A stretch of DNA of 64,000 nucleotides from Halomonas sp. QHL1 (GCF_001882345.1 NZ_MINL01000001.1:1195008-1259007); one strand, 5' to 3'; shown: positions 35,763 to 44,902, counted from the first letter of the stretch. Notes: generated from the letters alone by a model not told the origin. Numbers and translations are program-made.

Positions 35763-35785
35763 AAGGGCTCCCACGGGAGCCCTTT
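35763..35785 (+). terminator. Weak terminator or attenuator between putP and putA2
   Basis: AAGGGCTCC (35763-35771) and GGAGCCCTT (35776-35784) form a 9-bp stem with a 4-base loop. Only a short T run follows (TTT then CG), so read-through into the second putA, 23 bases downstream, is likely. Confidence 0.5.
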
Positions 35786-35807
35786 CGTGTAGCAAGGAGA
35801 GACCAGT

Positions 35808-38800
35808 ATGAACGAAGGCAAACTTCATCTGCATAGTGACGTAAGTGAACTACGCTCACGCATTCGCACCAACTACGACGCCAACGAGGCAGATGTGCTG
35901 CACGGGCTTATCGAGCGCATCAAGCTTTCGGAAGATGACCGCAAGAAGGTCGCCGCCGTCGGCGCCAACTACGTGGAGCGAGTGCGTAAGGAAAGGTCTC
36001 CCTCGATGATGGAGGCGTTCCTGGCCGAGTACGGGCTCTCGACTACCGAGGGCGTCGGCTTGATGTGCCTGGCAGAAGCGCTACTGCGCGTACCCGATGC
36101 GGAAACCATCGACGACCTGATCCATGACAAGATCGAGCCGTCCGACTGGGGCGCACACCTGGGCAAGTCATCCTCATCGATGGTCAATGCCTCTACCTGG
36201 GCTCTGTTGCTGACCGGCAAGGTGTTGGAAGAAGACCCCAAGGGCCCGACGCGGGCACTTCGCGGCCTGGTACGCCGGATGGGCGAGCCGGTGGTGCGCA
36301 AGGCGGTTGGCCAGTCGATGAAGATTCTCGGCCGCCAGTTCGTGCTTGGCCAGACCATCGAAGAAGGCATGAAGAATGCCCGCGACCTTGAGAAACAGGG
36401 CTACACCTACTCCTACGACATGCTGGGCGAAGCGGCACGTACCGACGAAGATGCCGTCCGCTACCATGAGGCTTATGCCAAGGCGATCACTGCCATTGCC
36501 GAGCAGGCCAAGGGCGACGTGCGCGGTAGCCCCGGTATTTCGGTGAAGCTCTCTGCGCTGCATCCACGTTATGAATACACTCACCGTGACACGGTGATGG
36601 CAGAGCTATTGCCGCGCGCCAAGGAGCTGGTACAGCAGGCAGCCAAGGCCAATATCGGTTTCAACATTGATGCCGAAGAGCAGGATCGGTTGGATCTCTC
36701 TCTCGACGTCATCGAAGCGCTAATGGCCGACCCCAGCCTGGACGGATGGGATGGCTTCGGGGTTGTCGTGCAAGCCTACGGGCGCCGCGCCGCGCCAATG
36801 ATCGAGACACTCTACGAGCTCGCCGCGCGGTTTGACCGCAAGATCATGGTGCGGCTGGTTAAGGGCGCCTACTGGGATACCGAGATCAAGCTCTCCCAGG
36901 AGATGGGGGTCAAAACCTTCCCGGTCTTCACTCGCAAGGTCAACACCGATGTCAGCTATATGGCCTGTGCGCAAATGCTGCTCGACCGGCGTGACCGCAT
37001 CTACCCGCAGTTCGCGACCCACAACGCTCATACCTGCGCCGCCGTCGTAGAGATGGCGGGCAGCGATAAGGACAGCTACGAGTTCCAGCGTCTGCATGGC
37101 ATGGGCGAATCGCTGCACCACATCGTTAAGGAGTCGGAAGGTACGCACTGTCGCATCTACGCCCCTGTCGGTGCGCACCGCGACCTGCTGGCCTACCTGG
37201 TACGCCGTCTGCTGGAGAACGGCGCAAACTCCTCCTTCGTCAACCAGGTGGTGGATAGCTCAATTCCAGCGAGCGAGGTCTCAAAAGATCCTATTGAAGG
37301 CTTCAAGCAGCTCGGCAGCGACGTCTCAAGCCCGTTGATCCGCCAGCCTGGCGAGCTGTTCGAGCCCGAGCGCAAGAACTCCAAGGGTTACCGCATCAAC
37401 GAACCCGCCTCGATCCTGCCGCTGCTCAACGCCCGCGAAGCGTTTGCCGACGCCACCTGGACGGCAGGCCCGATGCTGGTGGGCAACCCCGCACCCCAAG
37501 GGCCAGCTCGCGATGCAGTCTCCCCCGCTGACGGCTCGCGGGTTATCGGAAAGGTACACGAATCTACACCTACTGAGGTAACGGCCGCTCTCGACGCCGC
37601 CGAGGAAGGCTTCCGCGAATGGTCGGCTCGCCCGGCAGCCGAACGCGCCGCAGTGCTACGTCGCACCGCCGATCTCTACGAAGAACACATCGCCGAGCTG
37701 ACCGTGATCACCACTCGCGAAGCGGGCAAGATGATGTTCGATGGCATCGCCGAAGTACGTGAGGCGGTGGATTTCCTACGTTTTTATGCCAACGAAGGCG
37801 AGCGACTGGAAGCAGAAGAGCCCGGCAACGCCCGCGGCATTTTCGTCTGCATTAGCCCGTGGAACTTCCCTCTGGCCATCACCACCGGTCAGATCGCTGC
37901 AGCGTTAGTCGCTGGCAACGCAGTCATCGCCAAGCCCGCCGAGCAGACGCCGCTGATCGCCGCCCGCGCCGTCGAGCTTATGCGCGAAGCTGGCTTGCCA
38001 GAAGCGGCACTGCAGTTACTGCCTGGCGACGGCCCAACGGTGGGTGGCCCGCTGACCAGCGATCCACGTATCGCGGGTGTCTGCTTCACTGGCTCGACCC
38101 CAGTAGCGCAGATCATCCACAAAGCTCTGGCAGATAACGCGGGACCCGACGCCGTACTGATCGCCGAGACTGGCGGCCTGAACTCCATGATCGTGGACTC
38201 CACCGCGCTGACCGAGCAGGCGGTGCGCGATATCCTGATCTCTTCCTTCCAGTCGGCTGGCCAGCGCTGTTCGGCGCTGCGCATGCTGTATGTCCAGGAA
38301 GAGGCCCGCGACCGGTTGCTCAACATGCTCTATGGCGCCATGGACGCGCTCACCATTGGCGACCCCTGGAACACCGACACCGATGTCTCGCCAGTCATCG
38401 ACGTCGATGCTCAACAGGAAATCAGCGACTACGTGGCGTCGAATGAGAAAGCTGGCAAGGTGCTGAAGAAGCTAACCGCGCCGGACACCGGTACCTTTGT
38501 CACCCCGGCGGTGATCGAGGTTGGGGGCATTGAAGATCTCGAACGTGAAATCTTTGGTCCGGTTCTACACGTGGCCACCTTCAAGGCGCGGGATATCGAC
38601 AAGGTCGTCGACGACATTAATGGCAAGGGCTACGGGCTGACCTTCGGCTTGCATACCCGCATCGACGACCGCGTGCAGCAGATCGTCGAGCGCATCCATG
38701 TCGGCAACGTCTACGTCAACCGCAACCAGATCGGCGCCATCGTTGGCTCTCAGCCGTTTGGCGGTGAGGGCCTCTCAGGCACCGGACCCAAGGCCGGCGG

Positions 38801-39473
38801 CCCGCTCTATGTCTCGCGTTTCCGTCGCATCGCCGCCGCCGAGCGCCACGAAGCGCCAGAGGGAAAAGCCGTATCAATTGGCAATCTCCAATCGGCCTTC
38901 AACGGGCTGGATGCGCGTAACTGGGCGGCACGCACCAATCGGGTCGAAGTGCTGCGCAAGGCGCTCTCAGGCAAAGGCGGCGTAATCCGCAAGGCGCTCA
39001 ATGAGACGGCAGCCCTCGACATGACGCCGCAGACGCTGCCGGGGCCGACGGGAGAAAGCAACCGTTTGGCGATGTATCCGAAGGGAGCGGTGCTGTGCCT
39101 TGGGCCAACCCTGGATATCGCCATTGCTCAAGCAGCGCAGGCGCTTGGCGCGGGCTGTGCGGCCGTCGTGGTTGCACCCGGCGCCGAGCAGGCCGTGAAG
39201 CCGCTGGTCGATGCCGGTGCGCCAGTGGTCGGGCTTGATGGAGGCGTCTCGACCGAGACAGTGAGCGAGGTCAAAAGCATTGCGGCGGTCGCCGCCGCTG
39301 GCAGCAGCGACTGGACACGTGAACTGCGGATTGCACTAGCCAAGCGCGACGGCGCCATCGTACCGCTAGAGACCCAGACCATCTCGCCGGATCGCTACGT
39401 GGTGGAACGCCATCTGTGCATCGACACGACCGCGGCGGGTGGCAACGCCAGCCTGCTGGCAACTGCTGAATAG
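35808..39473 (+). CDS. putA: Second bifunctional PutA, type B
   Basis: This 1221-residue enzyme catalyses the same two steps as the first PutA. It has the proline dehydrogenase barrel (SVKLSALHPRYEY, RLVKGAYWDTEIK, FATHNAHTC) and aldehyde dehydrogenase (SPWNFPLAI, AETGGLNSMIVDS, Cys-821 in SAGQRCSALR). It also has about 200 extra C-terminal residues (from about 1020), an aldehyde-dehydrogenase-like oligomerisation domain, ending in TAAGGNASLL. With no RHH domain this is type B. Lysine is written almost always AAG, and the gene looks richer in GC than its neighbours, which suggests a different origin. AAGGAGAGACC precedes the ATG. Confidence 0.95.
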   Translation: MNEGKLHLHSDVSELRSRIRTNYDANEADVLHGLIERIKLSEDDRKKVAAVGANYVERVRKERSPSMMEAFLAEYGLSTTEGVGLMCLAEALLRVPDAETIDDLIHDKIEPSDWGAHLGKSSSSMVNASTWALLLTGKVLEEDPKGPTRALRGLVRRMGEPVVRKAVGQSMKILGRQFVLGQTIEEGMKNARDLEKQGYTYSYDMLGEAARTDEDAVRYHEAYAKAITAIAEQAKGDVRGSPGISVKLSALHPRYEYTHRDTVMAELLPRAKELVQQAAKANIGFNIDAEEQDRLDLSLDVIEALMADPSLDGWDGFGVVVQAYGRRAAPMIETLYELAARFDRKIMVRLVKGAYWDTEIKLSQEMGVKTFPVFTRKVNTDVSYMACAQMLLDRRDRIYPQFATHNAHTCAAVVEMAGSDKDSYEFQRLHGMGESLHHIVKESEGTHCRIYAPVGAHRDLLAYLVRRLLENGANSSFVNQVVDSSIPASEVSKDPIEGFKQLGSDVSSPLIRQPGELFEPERKNSKGYRINEPASILPLLNAREAFADATWTAGPMLVGNPAPQGPARDAVSPADGSRVIGKVHESTPTEVTAALDAAEEGFREWSARPAAERAAVLRRTADLYEEHIAELTVITTREAGKMMFDGIAEVREAVDFLRFYANEGERLEAEEPGNARGIFVCISPWNFPLAITTGQIAAALVAGNAVIAKPAEQTPLIAARAVELMREAGLPEAALQLLPGDGPTVGGPLTSDPRIAGVCFTGSTPVAQIIHKALADNAGPDAVLIAETGGLNSMIVDSTALTEQAVRDILISSFQSAGQRCSALRMLYVQEEARDRLLNMLYGAMDALTIGDPWNTDTDVSPVIDVDAQQEISDYVASNEKAGKVLKKLTAPDTGTFVTPAVIEVGGIEDLEREIFGPVLHVATFKARDIDKVVDDINGKGYGLTFGLHTRIDDRVQQIVERIHVGNVYVNRNQIGAIVGSQPFGGEGLSGTGPKAGGPLYVSRFRRIAAAERHEAPEGKAVSIGNLQSAFNGLDARNWAARTNRVEVLRKALSGKGGVIRKALNETAALDMTPQTLPGPTGESNRLAMYPKGAVLCLGPTLDIAIAQAAQALGAGCAAVVVAPGAEQAVKPLVDAGAPVVGLDGGVSTETVSEVKSIAAVAAAGSSDWTRELRIALAKRDGAIVPLETQTISPDRYVVERHLCIDTTAAGGNASLLATAE

Positions 39474-39526
39474 GTTAGCCAGCAGACAGGTGTTCTATGT
39501 CGCGACCTCATCAATAAGTTGATATT

Positions 39527-39580
39527 AGGCCTTCCCGTGTCAGGTGCCATGTCAGGCAGCTTTTCACGGGAGGGCCTTTT
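39527..39580 (+). terminator. Intrinsic terminator after putA2
   Basis: AGGCCTTCCCGTG (39527-39539) pairs with CACGGGAGGGCCT (39565-39577) apart from inner mismatches, with a 25-base loop and TTTT next. It marks the end of the put cluster. Confidence 0.75.
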
Positions 39581-39665
39581 CCGTTTTAGGACTTGTACAC
39601 TTTAGCCCTGGAACGCTCTGCTCTGAGCGCGCTGCCTACCTCCAATACCCCTTGTCTAATAACTC

Positions 39666-39679
39666 TTGCCCTGGATCAA
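39666..39679. promoter_or_regulatory. Possible ANR/FNR box upstream of ompW
   Basis: TTGCCCTGGATCAA fits TTGAT-N4-ATCAA at 8 of 10 specified positions. It lies 117 bases before the ompW start. OmpW/OprG genes are known oxygen-regulated targets in E. coli and Pseudomonas. Nothing else was recognised in the rest of the 39581-39795 gap. Confidence 0.35.
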
Positions 39680-39795
39680 TAACCCACTCCTTGGGCCTCG
39701 TTACACTGGTTTCATCGTTAAGCGGCTATGGAATGGCCGCCCAGCTTTGCAACTAGTCATTCGAAACTATCTGTTTTAACACCAGGAGTGAACCC

Positions 39796-40422
39796 ATGCG
39801 TAAAGCCGCCCTGCCTACCCTACTCGTAACCACTGTTGCCGCTGCGGCAATGATGACCAGCAGCCAAGCATTCGCCTATGGCGCTGGGGACTTTTTCACC
39901 CGCGTGGGCGTTGCCAAAGTTGCCCCCACCAGCGACAACGGCTCACTGGCCAACGGCACGCTATCAGTGGATGTACAGGATGAAACCAATTTCGCGTTCA
40001 CCTTGGGCTACCGCTTCCACGATAAAGTCGGCGTAGAACTGCTGGCGGCACTACCGTTTGAGCACGATATTCATTTGAACGGCGCTAATATTGCTTCGAC
40101 CAAGCACTTACCGCCTACCCTGACGCTGCAGTACTACCCGCTAGGCGGCACTCAGTCGCGCGTACAGCCTTATATCGGCGCCGGCATTAACTACACCTTC
40201 TTCTCCGATGAAGAGCTGACGATTGGCGATTTAGAGCTGGATGACTCCTGGGGCGCCGCAGGCCAGGTAGGTGTAGATCTACTGATTGATGACCACTGGG
40301 CGCTAAACGCCGCGGCTTGGTACATCGATATCGATACCGATGCGAGCGTTAACGGTGCGGCGGCAGGTACCGTGGAGATCGATCCTCTCGTAGTCATGGC
40401 AGGCCTTAGTTACCGCTTCTAA
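39796..40422 (+). CDS. ompW: OmpW-family outer membrane protein
   Basis: This 208-residue protein begins with a signal peptide (residues 1 to about 27, ending SSQAFA before YGAGDFFTRVGVA). The mature part is an eight-stranded beta-barrel of the OmpW type, with the family pattern TLTLQYYPLGG in the middle and a C-terminal aromatic, SYRF. OmpW proteins form narrow channels for small hydrophobic compounds, and their expression follows oxygen, iron and salt. It is monocistronic with CAGGAG before the ATG and a terminator 35 bases downstream. Confidence 0.93.
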   Translation: MRKAALPTLLVTTVAAAAMMTSSQAFAYGAGDFFTRVGVAKVAPTSDNGSLANGTLSVDVQDETNFAFTLGYRFHDKVGVELLAALPFEHDIHLNGANIASTKHLPPTLTLQYYPLGGTQSRVQPYIGAGINYTFFSDEELTIGDLELDDSWGAAGQVGVDLLIDDHWALNAAAWYIDIDTDASVNGAAAGTVEIDPLVVMAGLSYRF

Positions 40423-40457
40423 GCCGCCTGCAAAACCGGCTAGCGGATGTTATCCAC

Positions 40458-40481
40458 AAAGCCTGCCCCACGGCAGGCTTT
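40458..40481. terminator. Terminator between ompW and yqcC
   Basis: AAAGCCTGCC (40458-40467) and GGCAGGCTTT (40472-40481) form a 10-bp stem with a 4-base loop. Symmetry allows use from either side; the T runs are only three long. Its left arm overlaps a DnaA-box sequence (40450-40458). Confidence 0.7.
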
Positions 40482-40503
40482 GTGCGTTTAAGGGCATGCC
40501 GCT

Positions 40504-40854
40504 TTAAATGCTTTCAGTGACGATCTGGTCGACCTTCTCCACTGCCCGCACGATGAGCAGTTGGTGGTGGGCAGGTGTTTTTTCTTGCTGCAAATAGGCC
40601 GCCACGGCGGGAGCTACCTCGCACTTTGCGGGCATGGCAGCACGGGCATCAATCAAAGCATTCAAGCGGGCAATAAACACAAAGCGTATCCATTGAGGCA
40701 GCGACATCGTGTCGATGCAAAATGGCTGTTGGCTGGCGAACGCCTCTGCATCGGGTGTCGGCATGCGCCATAAATCGGCGGCTTTCATCGACGCTTCTAG
40801 CTCTAGAAGCGCTGTCTGCAGCGGTTGATAAGTACTCATAAAGTCGTTTGTCAC
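40504..40854 (-). CDS. yqcC: YqcC family protein
   Basis: This 116-residue protein belongs to the YqcC family (formerly DUF446), found across gammaproteobacteria and mostly helical. The core EAFASQQPFCIDTMSLPQWI is strongly conserved. The family's role is unknown; in E. coli it is encoded beside truC. The GTG start at 40854 overlaps a GAGG that is too close to be ideal. An ATG at 40839 would shorten the protein by five residues. It is convergent with ompW. Confidence 0.88.
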   Translation of the reverse strand: MTNDFMSTYQPLQTALLELEASMKAADLWRMPTPDAEAFASQQPFCIDTMSLPQWIRFVFIARLNALIDARAAMPAKCEVAPAVAAYLQQEKTPAHHQLLIVRAVEKVDQIVTESI

Positions 40855-41166
40855 TACCTCGGAAGATTATAAGAGTATCGTCTGACCATTATCCTCACTC
40901 AGTGGGCTCCTTGCCAATGATCAACGCTTGCAGGAAGTTATCCATAGACCCACAGAAAACCTGCACGAGCCTGTGGATAAACTATGGAAAGGTGTCGCAA
41001 CGCTTGCTCTCATGGGGCTTTCGCACAGTTGATTAATTTTTAACCGCATTGTCATTAATACTAAGACCTTAAGACACTGTCATTAACACCATGTTTTATC
41101 AGCCACTGCGGCTGACAGTGTCACATCAGCAAGGTAGAGTGCAGGCTTGCAACGCGGAAGGATGTC
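40855..41166. other. 312-bp intergenic region with DnaA-box-like sites and inverted repeats
   Basis: This gap between divergent yqcC and the DUF3549 gene holds a perfect DnaA box on the minus strand (TTATCCACA at 40980-40972) and a near match (TTATCCATA at 40938-40946). After an AT-rich stretch come two direct copies of TGTCATTAAYAC (41050-41061, 41078-41089). GACACTGTCA (41073-41082) and TGACAGTGTC (41113-41122) form an inverted repeat that encloses a smaller hairpin, CAGCC-ACTGC-GGCTG. No gene was seen. It presumably contains the promoters of both flanking genes. Confidence 0.5.
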
Positions 41167-42204
41167 ATGCAACCGATTCAAACCCTAGATGAGTTTTTTA
41201 CCCGCAGCGGTGGCGAGGTTTCCCTTTACCATATGGGGCGCCATGTCGTCCCCTTCCCGCGGGATTCACTTGCTGCCTTTGAACGTGGCGAAATAGCCTG
41301 GCCAGAACCATGGCATGGCCAAGCGCGCTTGGCCATTGTGTTTCGGCTTGGCGATATGCCCGAACCGGCTATTTGGTTTTTAGCCTTACCACTGGATGAG
41401 CAAGGAATAATTGCCCCCGCCCAGCGCGATGCGTTTTTAAATCGTTTGTTGGAAACACTGGGGCGCGCGGTTTCTAACGTGGGTCGTGAAGAAACAGCGG
41501 ACGTGGATCACTTAATGAAGGATAATCCCCTCGCCTTCACACCTAGCGTCACCTTCCAAGCCATGCTCAATGCCCGCGCCACCCATGCGAGAGGGCTGCC
41601 TGCCAGCCAGCATTTTGAGCCGGTTGACGCCTACTTGAGCGGCCAGCAAGCGATTGATTGGCAGGCGTTGGGATTACAAGGGATTGCCGATTACGTCGTT
41701 AGAATGGAAACGCTTGACGCTGAATCGCTCGCGCAGCGGCTACCTGAACTGCCTACCGCCGTAATTCACTCCTTGTGCTACTGTTTAGAGCACCAGCCAT
41801 TACCACAAGCGTTAGTCGACGCACTACAGCGTCGCGGCGAAGCCGCCGCCCAAGCGGGCGACATTGAAACGCTGTGTGCCTGTCTGCGCGCAGTGGGCAA
41901 TACGGATGCTTCAGCGGTAGGCAATTGGTACACGGCCTTACTCAATGACACAGCGGCCTGTGGACCAGATGTTCTTGCGGCAATTGCCGGGCGCGGCTGG
42001 GGCTATCTTGAAGATGCTCAGCGCCTGCCGCTTTTTCTGCAACGCTTAGCGGAAGATGAACGTAGCGATTTTGCTACCGTAGTACGTGATATTGCGTTAA
42101 TACCCAGGCTACGTTTACCGGTCATGATGGCACTGCGGGATGCGCCTGCTGGCTCCCCTATTCAACGCCGTTTGTCCCTGATGATGTCACAGAGGAACGC
42201 TTGA
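41167..42204 (+). CDS. DUF3549 family protein
   Basis: This 345-residue cytosolic protein belongs to DUF3549, a family of gammaproteobacteria such as Pseudomonas and Vibrio. Its N-terminus MQPIQTLDEFFTRSGGEVSL and the FPRDSLAAFERGE block are typical. The second half is helical and repeat-like, resembling HEAT-type repeats. No activity is known. AACGCGGAAGG precedes the ATG. It runs 36 bases ahead of rimB and rimK in the same direction and may belong to that operon. Confidence 0.85.
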   Translation: MQPIQTLDEFFTRSGGEVSLYHMGRHVVPFPRDSLAAFERGEIAWPEPWHGQARLAIVFRLGDMPEPAIWFLALPLDEQGIIAPAQRDAFLNRLLETLGRAVSNVGREETADVDHLMKDNPLAFTPSVTFQAMLNARATHARGLPASQHFEPVDAYLSGQQAIDWQALGLQGIADYVVRMETLDAESLAQRLPELPTAVIHSLCYCLEHQPLPQALVDALQRRGEAAAQAGDIETLCACLRAVGNTDASAVGNWYTALLNDTAACGPDVLAAIAGRGWGYLEDAQRLPLFLQRLAEDERSDFATVVRDIALIPRLRLPVMMALRDAPAGSPIQRRLSLMMSQRNA

Positions 42205-42240
42205 TCCGATGTTGTCACTTTTAATTGCAAGGAGTGAGCC

Positions 42241-42681
42241 GTGAAGGAATTACCCTATCAGGCCAAAGCGGTCATTGGCCGCCGCGAGATGGTGACGTTA
42301 CCTGAACTAGGGCTTCACCTATGCTGTAAAGCAGACACGGGCGCGCGCACTTCTGCTCTGCATGCAGAAGAGATAGAGACACATGAAGATGAACATGGTC
42401 AACTTTGGGTCAGTTTTATTACCCACAGTGGTGGCCCCACCACGCCGGCCCACCGCTACAGTTTGCACTTGCATGATCGGCGCCGCATCACCAGCTCCAA
42501 CGGTCATAGCGAGTGGCGTTATGTTATTCGCACCCCTATGCAGATGGGCGATTTGAATTTTCCTGTTGAATTGACCCTCACTGACCGCAGCAATATGCGT
42601 CACCCGATGCTATTAGGGCGCCGCGCTATGCGCCGCCTGCTGATTGCACCCGGTGCTGCATTTTTGCACGGTGAGCCTTAA
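42241..42681 (+). CDS. rimB: RimB-like retropepsin-type protease
   Basis: This 146-residue protein belongs to the family once called ATP-dependent zinc protease (PF05618), with a retropepsin-like fold. The active-site motif DTGARTSALHA is at about residues 31-41, and LGRRAMRRLL near the C-terminus. In Pseudomonas, RimB removes or limits the glutamates that RimK adds to ribosomal protein S6. It starts with GTG behind AAGGAGTGA and lies 41 bases before rimK, which supports this role here. Confidence 0.82.
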   Translation: MKELPYQAKAVIGRREMVTLPELGLHLCCKADTGARTSALHAEEIETHEDEHGQLWVSFITHSGGPTTPAHRYSLHLHDRRRITSSNGHSEWRYVIRTPMQMGDLNFPVELTLTDRSNMRHPMLLGRRAMRRLLIAPGAAFLHGEP

Positions 42682-42722
42682 CCCCTTATTAGTCGCCTTA
42701 ACCTAGGCTCGGAGTCCCTTAC

Positions 42723-43631
42723 ATGCATATCGCTCTGCTGTCACGCAATCGCAATTTGTACTCTACCCGCCGCTTGGTTGAAGCCGCAGAGCAGCGTGGG
42801 CATACCGCACGCGTGGTGGACACGCTGCGTTGCTATATGAGCATTACCTCGCACAACCCTTCGATCCACTATAAAGGCCAAGAGATTGAGCACTTTGATG
42901 CGGTTATCCCACGCATTGGTGCATCAGTCACTTTTTACGGCTGCGCGCTGTTACGTCAGTTTGAGATGATGGGCACCTACGTTATCAACGATAACGTCTC
43001 CATTACCCGCTCCAGGGACAAACTGCGTTCGCTGCAGTTACTATCGCGCAAAGGGCTGGGTCTGCCGATCACCGGCTTTGCCCACTCACCGGACGACATA
43101 CCCGATCTGATCACCATGGTCAAAGGTGCGCCGCTGGTTATTAAGCTGCTGGAAGGTACCCAGGGGATTGGAGTGGTCTTGGCGGAAACTAACCAAGCGG
43201 CAGAGTCTGTGATTCAGGCGTTCATGGGTATGAAAGCCAATATCATGGTGCAGGAGTATATAAAAGAAGCGCGTGGCGCCGATATCCGCTGCTTTGTAAT
43301 CGGCGATAAGGTAGTCGCCTCGATGAAGCGTCAGGCGGCGGATGGTGAGTTTCGCTCGAACCTACACCGCGGAGGCTCCGCCAGCGTGATCCGGATCACT
43401 CCTGAAGAGCGTTCAACGGCGATTCGTGCAGCCAAGGCTATGGGCCTGCGCGTTGCCGGTGTCGACTTGCTACGCTCGAATCACGGGCCGGTGATTATGG
43501 AGGTTAACTCTTCGCCTGGTTTGCAGGGCATTGAGAACGCCACCGGCAAAGATATTGCGGGAATGATCATTGAGCACATTGAAAGAAATGCCACGCCAGC
43601 CCGTAAAGCGCCGCCCAAGCCTAAAGGCTAA
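42723..43631 (+). CDS. rimK: Ribosomal protein S6-glutamate ligase
   Basis: RimK is an ATP-grasp ligase that adds glutamate residues to the C-terminus of ribosomal protein S6. It has 302 residues, as usual. The N-terminus [21 protein letters not shown] is typical. The ATP-grasp region shows [30 protein letters not shown] and the metal-binding end [11 protein letters not shown]. The C-terminal 15 residues are basic. It is the partner of rimB upstream. Confidence 0.94.
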   Translation: MHIALLSRNRNLYSTRRLVEAAEQRGHTARVVDTLRCYMSITSHNPSIHYKGQEIEHFDAVIPRIGASVTFYGCALLRQFEMMGTYVINDNVSITRSRDKLRSLQLLSRKGLGLPITGFAHSPDDIPDLITMVKGAPLVIKLLEGTQGIGVVLAETNQAAESVIQAFMGMKANIMVQEYIKEARGADIRCFVIGDKVVASMKRQAADGEFRSNLHRGGSASVIRITPEERSTAIRAAKAMGLRVAGVDLLRSNHGPVIMEVNSSPGLQGIENATGKDIAGMIIEHIERNATPARKAPPKPKG

Positions 43632-43718
43632 GGCAAAATCGTAAAATAATCTGATTCGGGGGTGGCAAATCGTCGCTGTCACCCCCACAATCTGCGTCAC
43701 CGAAGGAGGTAGACGCTC

Positions 43719-44165
43719 ATGTTTCTCGATAATCGCCAAGTGGCGATGGACAGCGTATTGGAAGCGCTGGCCGATAGCATTGATTATTTCCAAGACAATA
43801 TTGAACGCCTGCGCCCCTCGCTGCGTGAGGCTTTACAGCCGCATTACGCTTCACGGCTCAAGCAGATGCGCCAATTGCAGGAGCTTGCCCGTGCGCATTT
43901 GAAAATGCTGCCCAGGGATGCGGACGTTGAGCGTGATGATTTTTTATGGCTGTGGAGTCGCCTAAAAAGCTTTGTCGGCAACGATAGCCAAGTATTGATC
44001 AATGAGCTATTGGAGCAAGAGCGTGTATTAATGCAGGCGCTCTCCTCGCTGTATACTCACCCGCTACCCGACCCGATCGAACCGGTGGTAGAGGAGTGCA
44101 TGCAAGGGTGCCGTAAACTAATCCGCGAACTGTATACGCTGCAAAAGCGCAAAACCCACCGCTAG
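43719..44165 (+). CDS. Hypothetical helical protein downstream of rimK
   Basis: I do not recognise this 148-residue protein. It is predicted to be almost all helix, with amphipathic stretches that could form a four-helix bundle like ferritin-like or DUF2383 proteins, though the metal ligands are not obvious. GAAGGAGGTAG lies before the ATG. It follows rimK by 87 bases, and whether it is a functional counterpart of the small RimA protein of Pseudomonas cannot be judged from sequence. Its end overlaps the convergent sanA gene by 4 bases. Confidence 0.65.
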   Translation: MFLDNRQVAMDSVLEALADSIDYFQDNIERLRPSLREALQPHYASRLKQMRQLQELARAHLKMLPRDADVERDDFLWLWSRLKSFVGNDSQVLINELLEQERVLMQALSSLYTHPLPDPIEPVVEECMQGCRKLIRELYTLQKRKTHR

Positions 44166-44884
44166 GGATTGGTAAAACGATCGTTCAATGACGGCAGAAT
44201 AAGGTCGATAGGGGCACGTCTCGGTATCTCTATGGGCTCGGGCGTACCCAGAAAATAGGGCTCTCTCCCCCACACGTAGAGATCGCCCAGGGTGGCCACC
44301 CGCGCTGCCCACTCGCGCAGCTTTAAACGCCATCCCACCGTTACGTTAGGATCATCTGCCACACAGCCAGTGACATCGATGCCTAGCGCGCGCCCAATAT
44401 ATACCGCGCGGGGGAGATGCCAGCTCTGGGTGACCAGCAGGGCTTTATCAAGCTGAAAGACGTCCCGGGCACGCGCTAGCGTGTCGTAAGTGCTAAAGCC
44501 AGCAAAATCCATGGTTAACTGATCAGATTCGACGCCGCGGCGATACAGCTCGCGCCACATTGCCCGTGGCTCGTTATACGCCTGGGTACGATTATCCCCG
44601 GAGAGCAAAAGATGCTCGACCTGGGACTGCTCAATTAAGGTAGCAGCGGTACGCATACGCGCATGGAAGTGTGGATTTCGCACCCCGCTGCGCGTCCAGT
44701 GAGAGGTGCCAAAGACAATCCCCACCTCTGCCGGACGACACTGCTGCGGCTGACGTTCAATGTAAGCGGCGGTCGTCGCGAGCACCCAAAAATTGCCACC
44801 CATAAACAGCAATGTCGCCAGCAGCAACAATGCTCCTAGCGACATTAAAAAACGCTTCGACCACGTCAGTAACACGTTATGCAT
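44162..44884 (-). CDS. sanA: SanA-like DUF218 protein
   Basis: This 240-residue protein has one N-terminal membrane anchor (about residues 12-36) and a DUF218 domain facing the periplasm. VGIVFGTSHWTRSG, LLLSGDNRTQAYNEP and WHLPRAVYIGRALGID are family motifs, and the C-terminal LGDLYVWGREPYFLG matches SanA closely. SanA affects envelope permeability to vancomycin in E. coli; its activity is not settled. It follows sufT by 18 bases on the same strand and could be transcribed with the suf operon. Confidence 0.85.
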   Translation of the reverse strand: MHNVLLTWSKRFLMSLGALLLLATLLFMGGNFWVLATTAAYIERQPQQCRPAEVGIVFGTSHWTRSGVRNPHFHARMRTAATLIEQSQVEHLLLSGDNRTQAYNEPRAMWRELYRRGVESDQLTMDFAGFSTYDTLARARDVFQLDKALLVTQSWHLPRAVYIGRALGIDVTGCVADDPNVTVGWRLKLREWAARVATLGDLYVWGREPYFLGTPEPIEIPRRAPIDLILPSLNDRFTNP

Positions 44885-44902
44885 CCAGCTCCCCAGCCGG
44901 GA

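Noticed and set aside
37889-38414. Long open frames on the minus strand inside putA2
   Set aside because: They arise from the codon bias of the GC-rich putA2 gene; they have no ribosome site and no recognisable domain.
40450-41122. Replication origin (oriC)
   Set aside because: Only two perfect DnaA boxes, far apart, and no dnaA, dnaN, gyrB or mnmG nearby.
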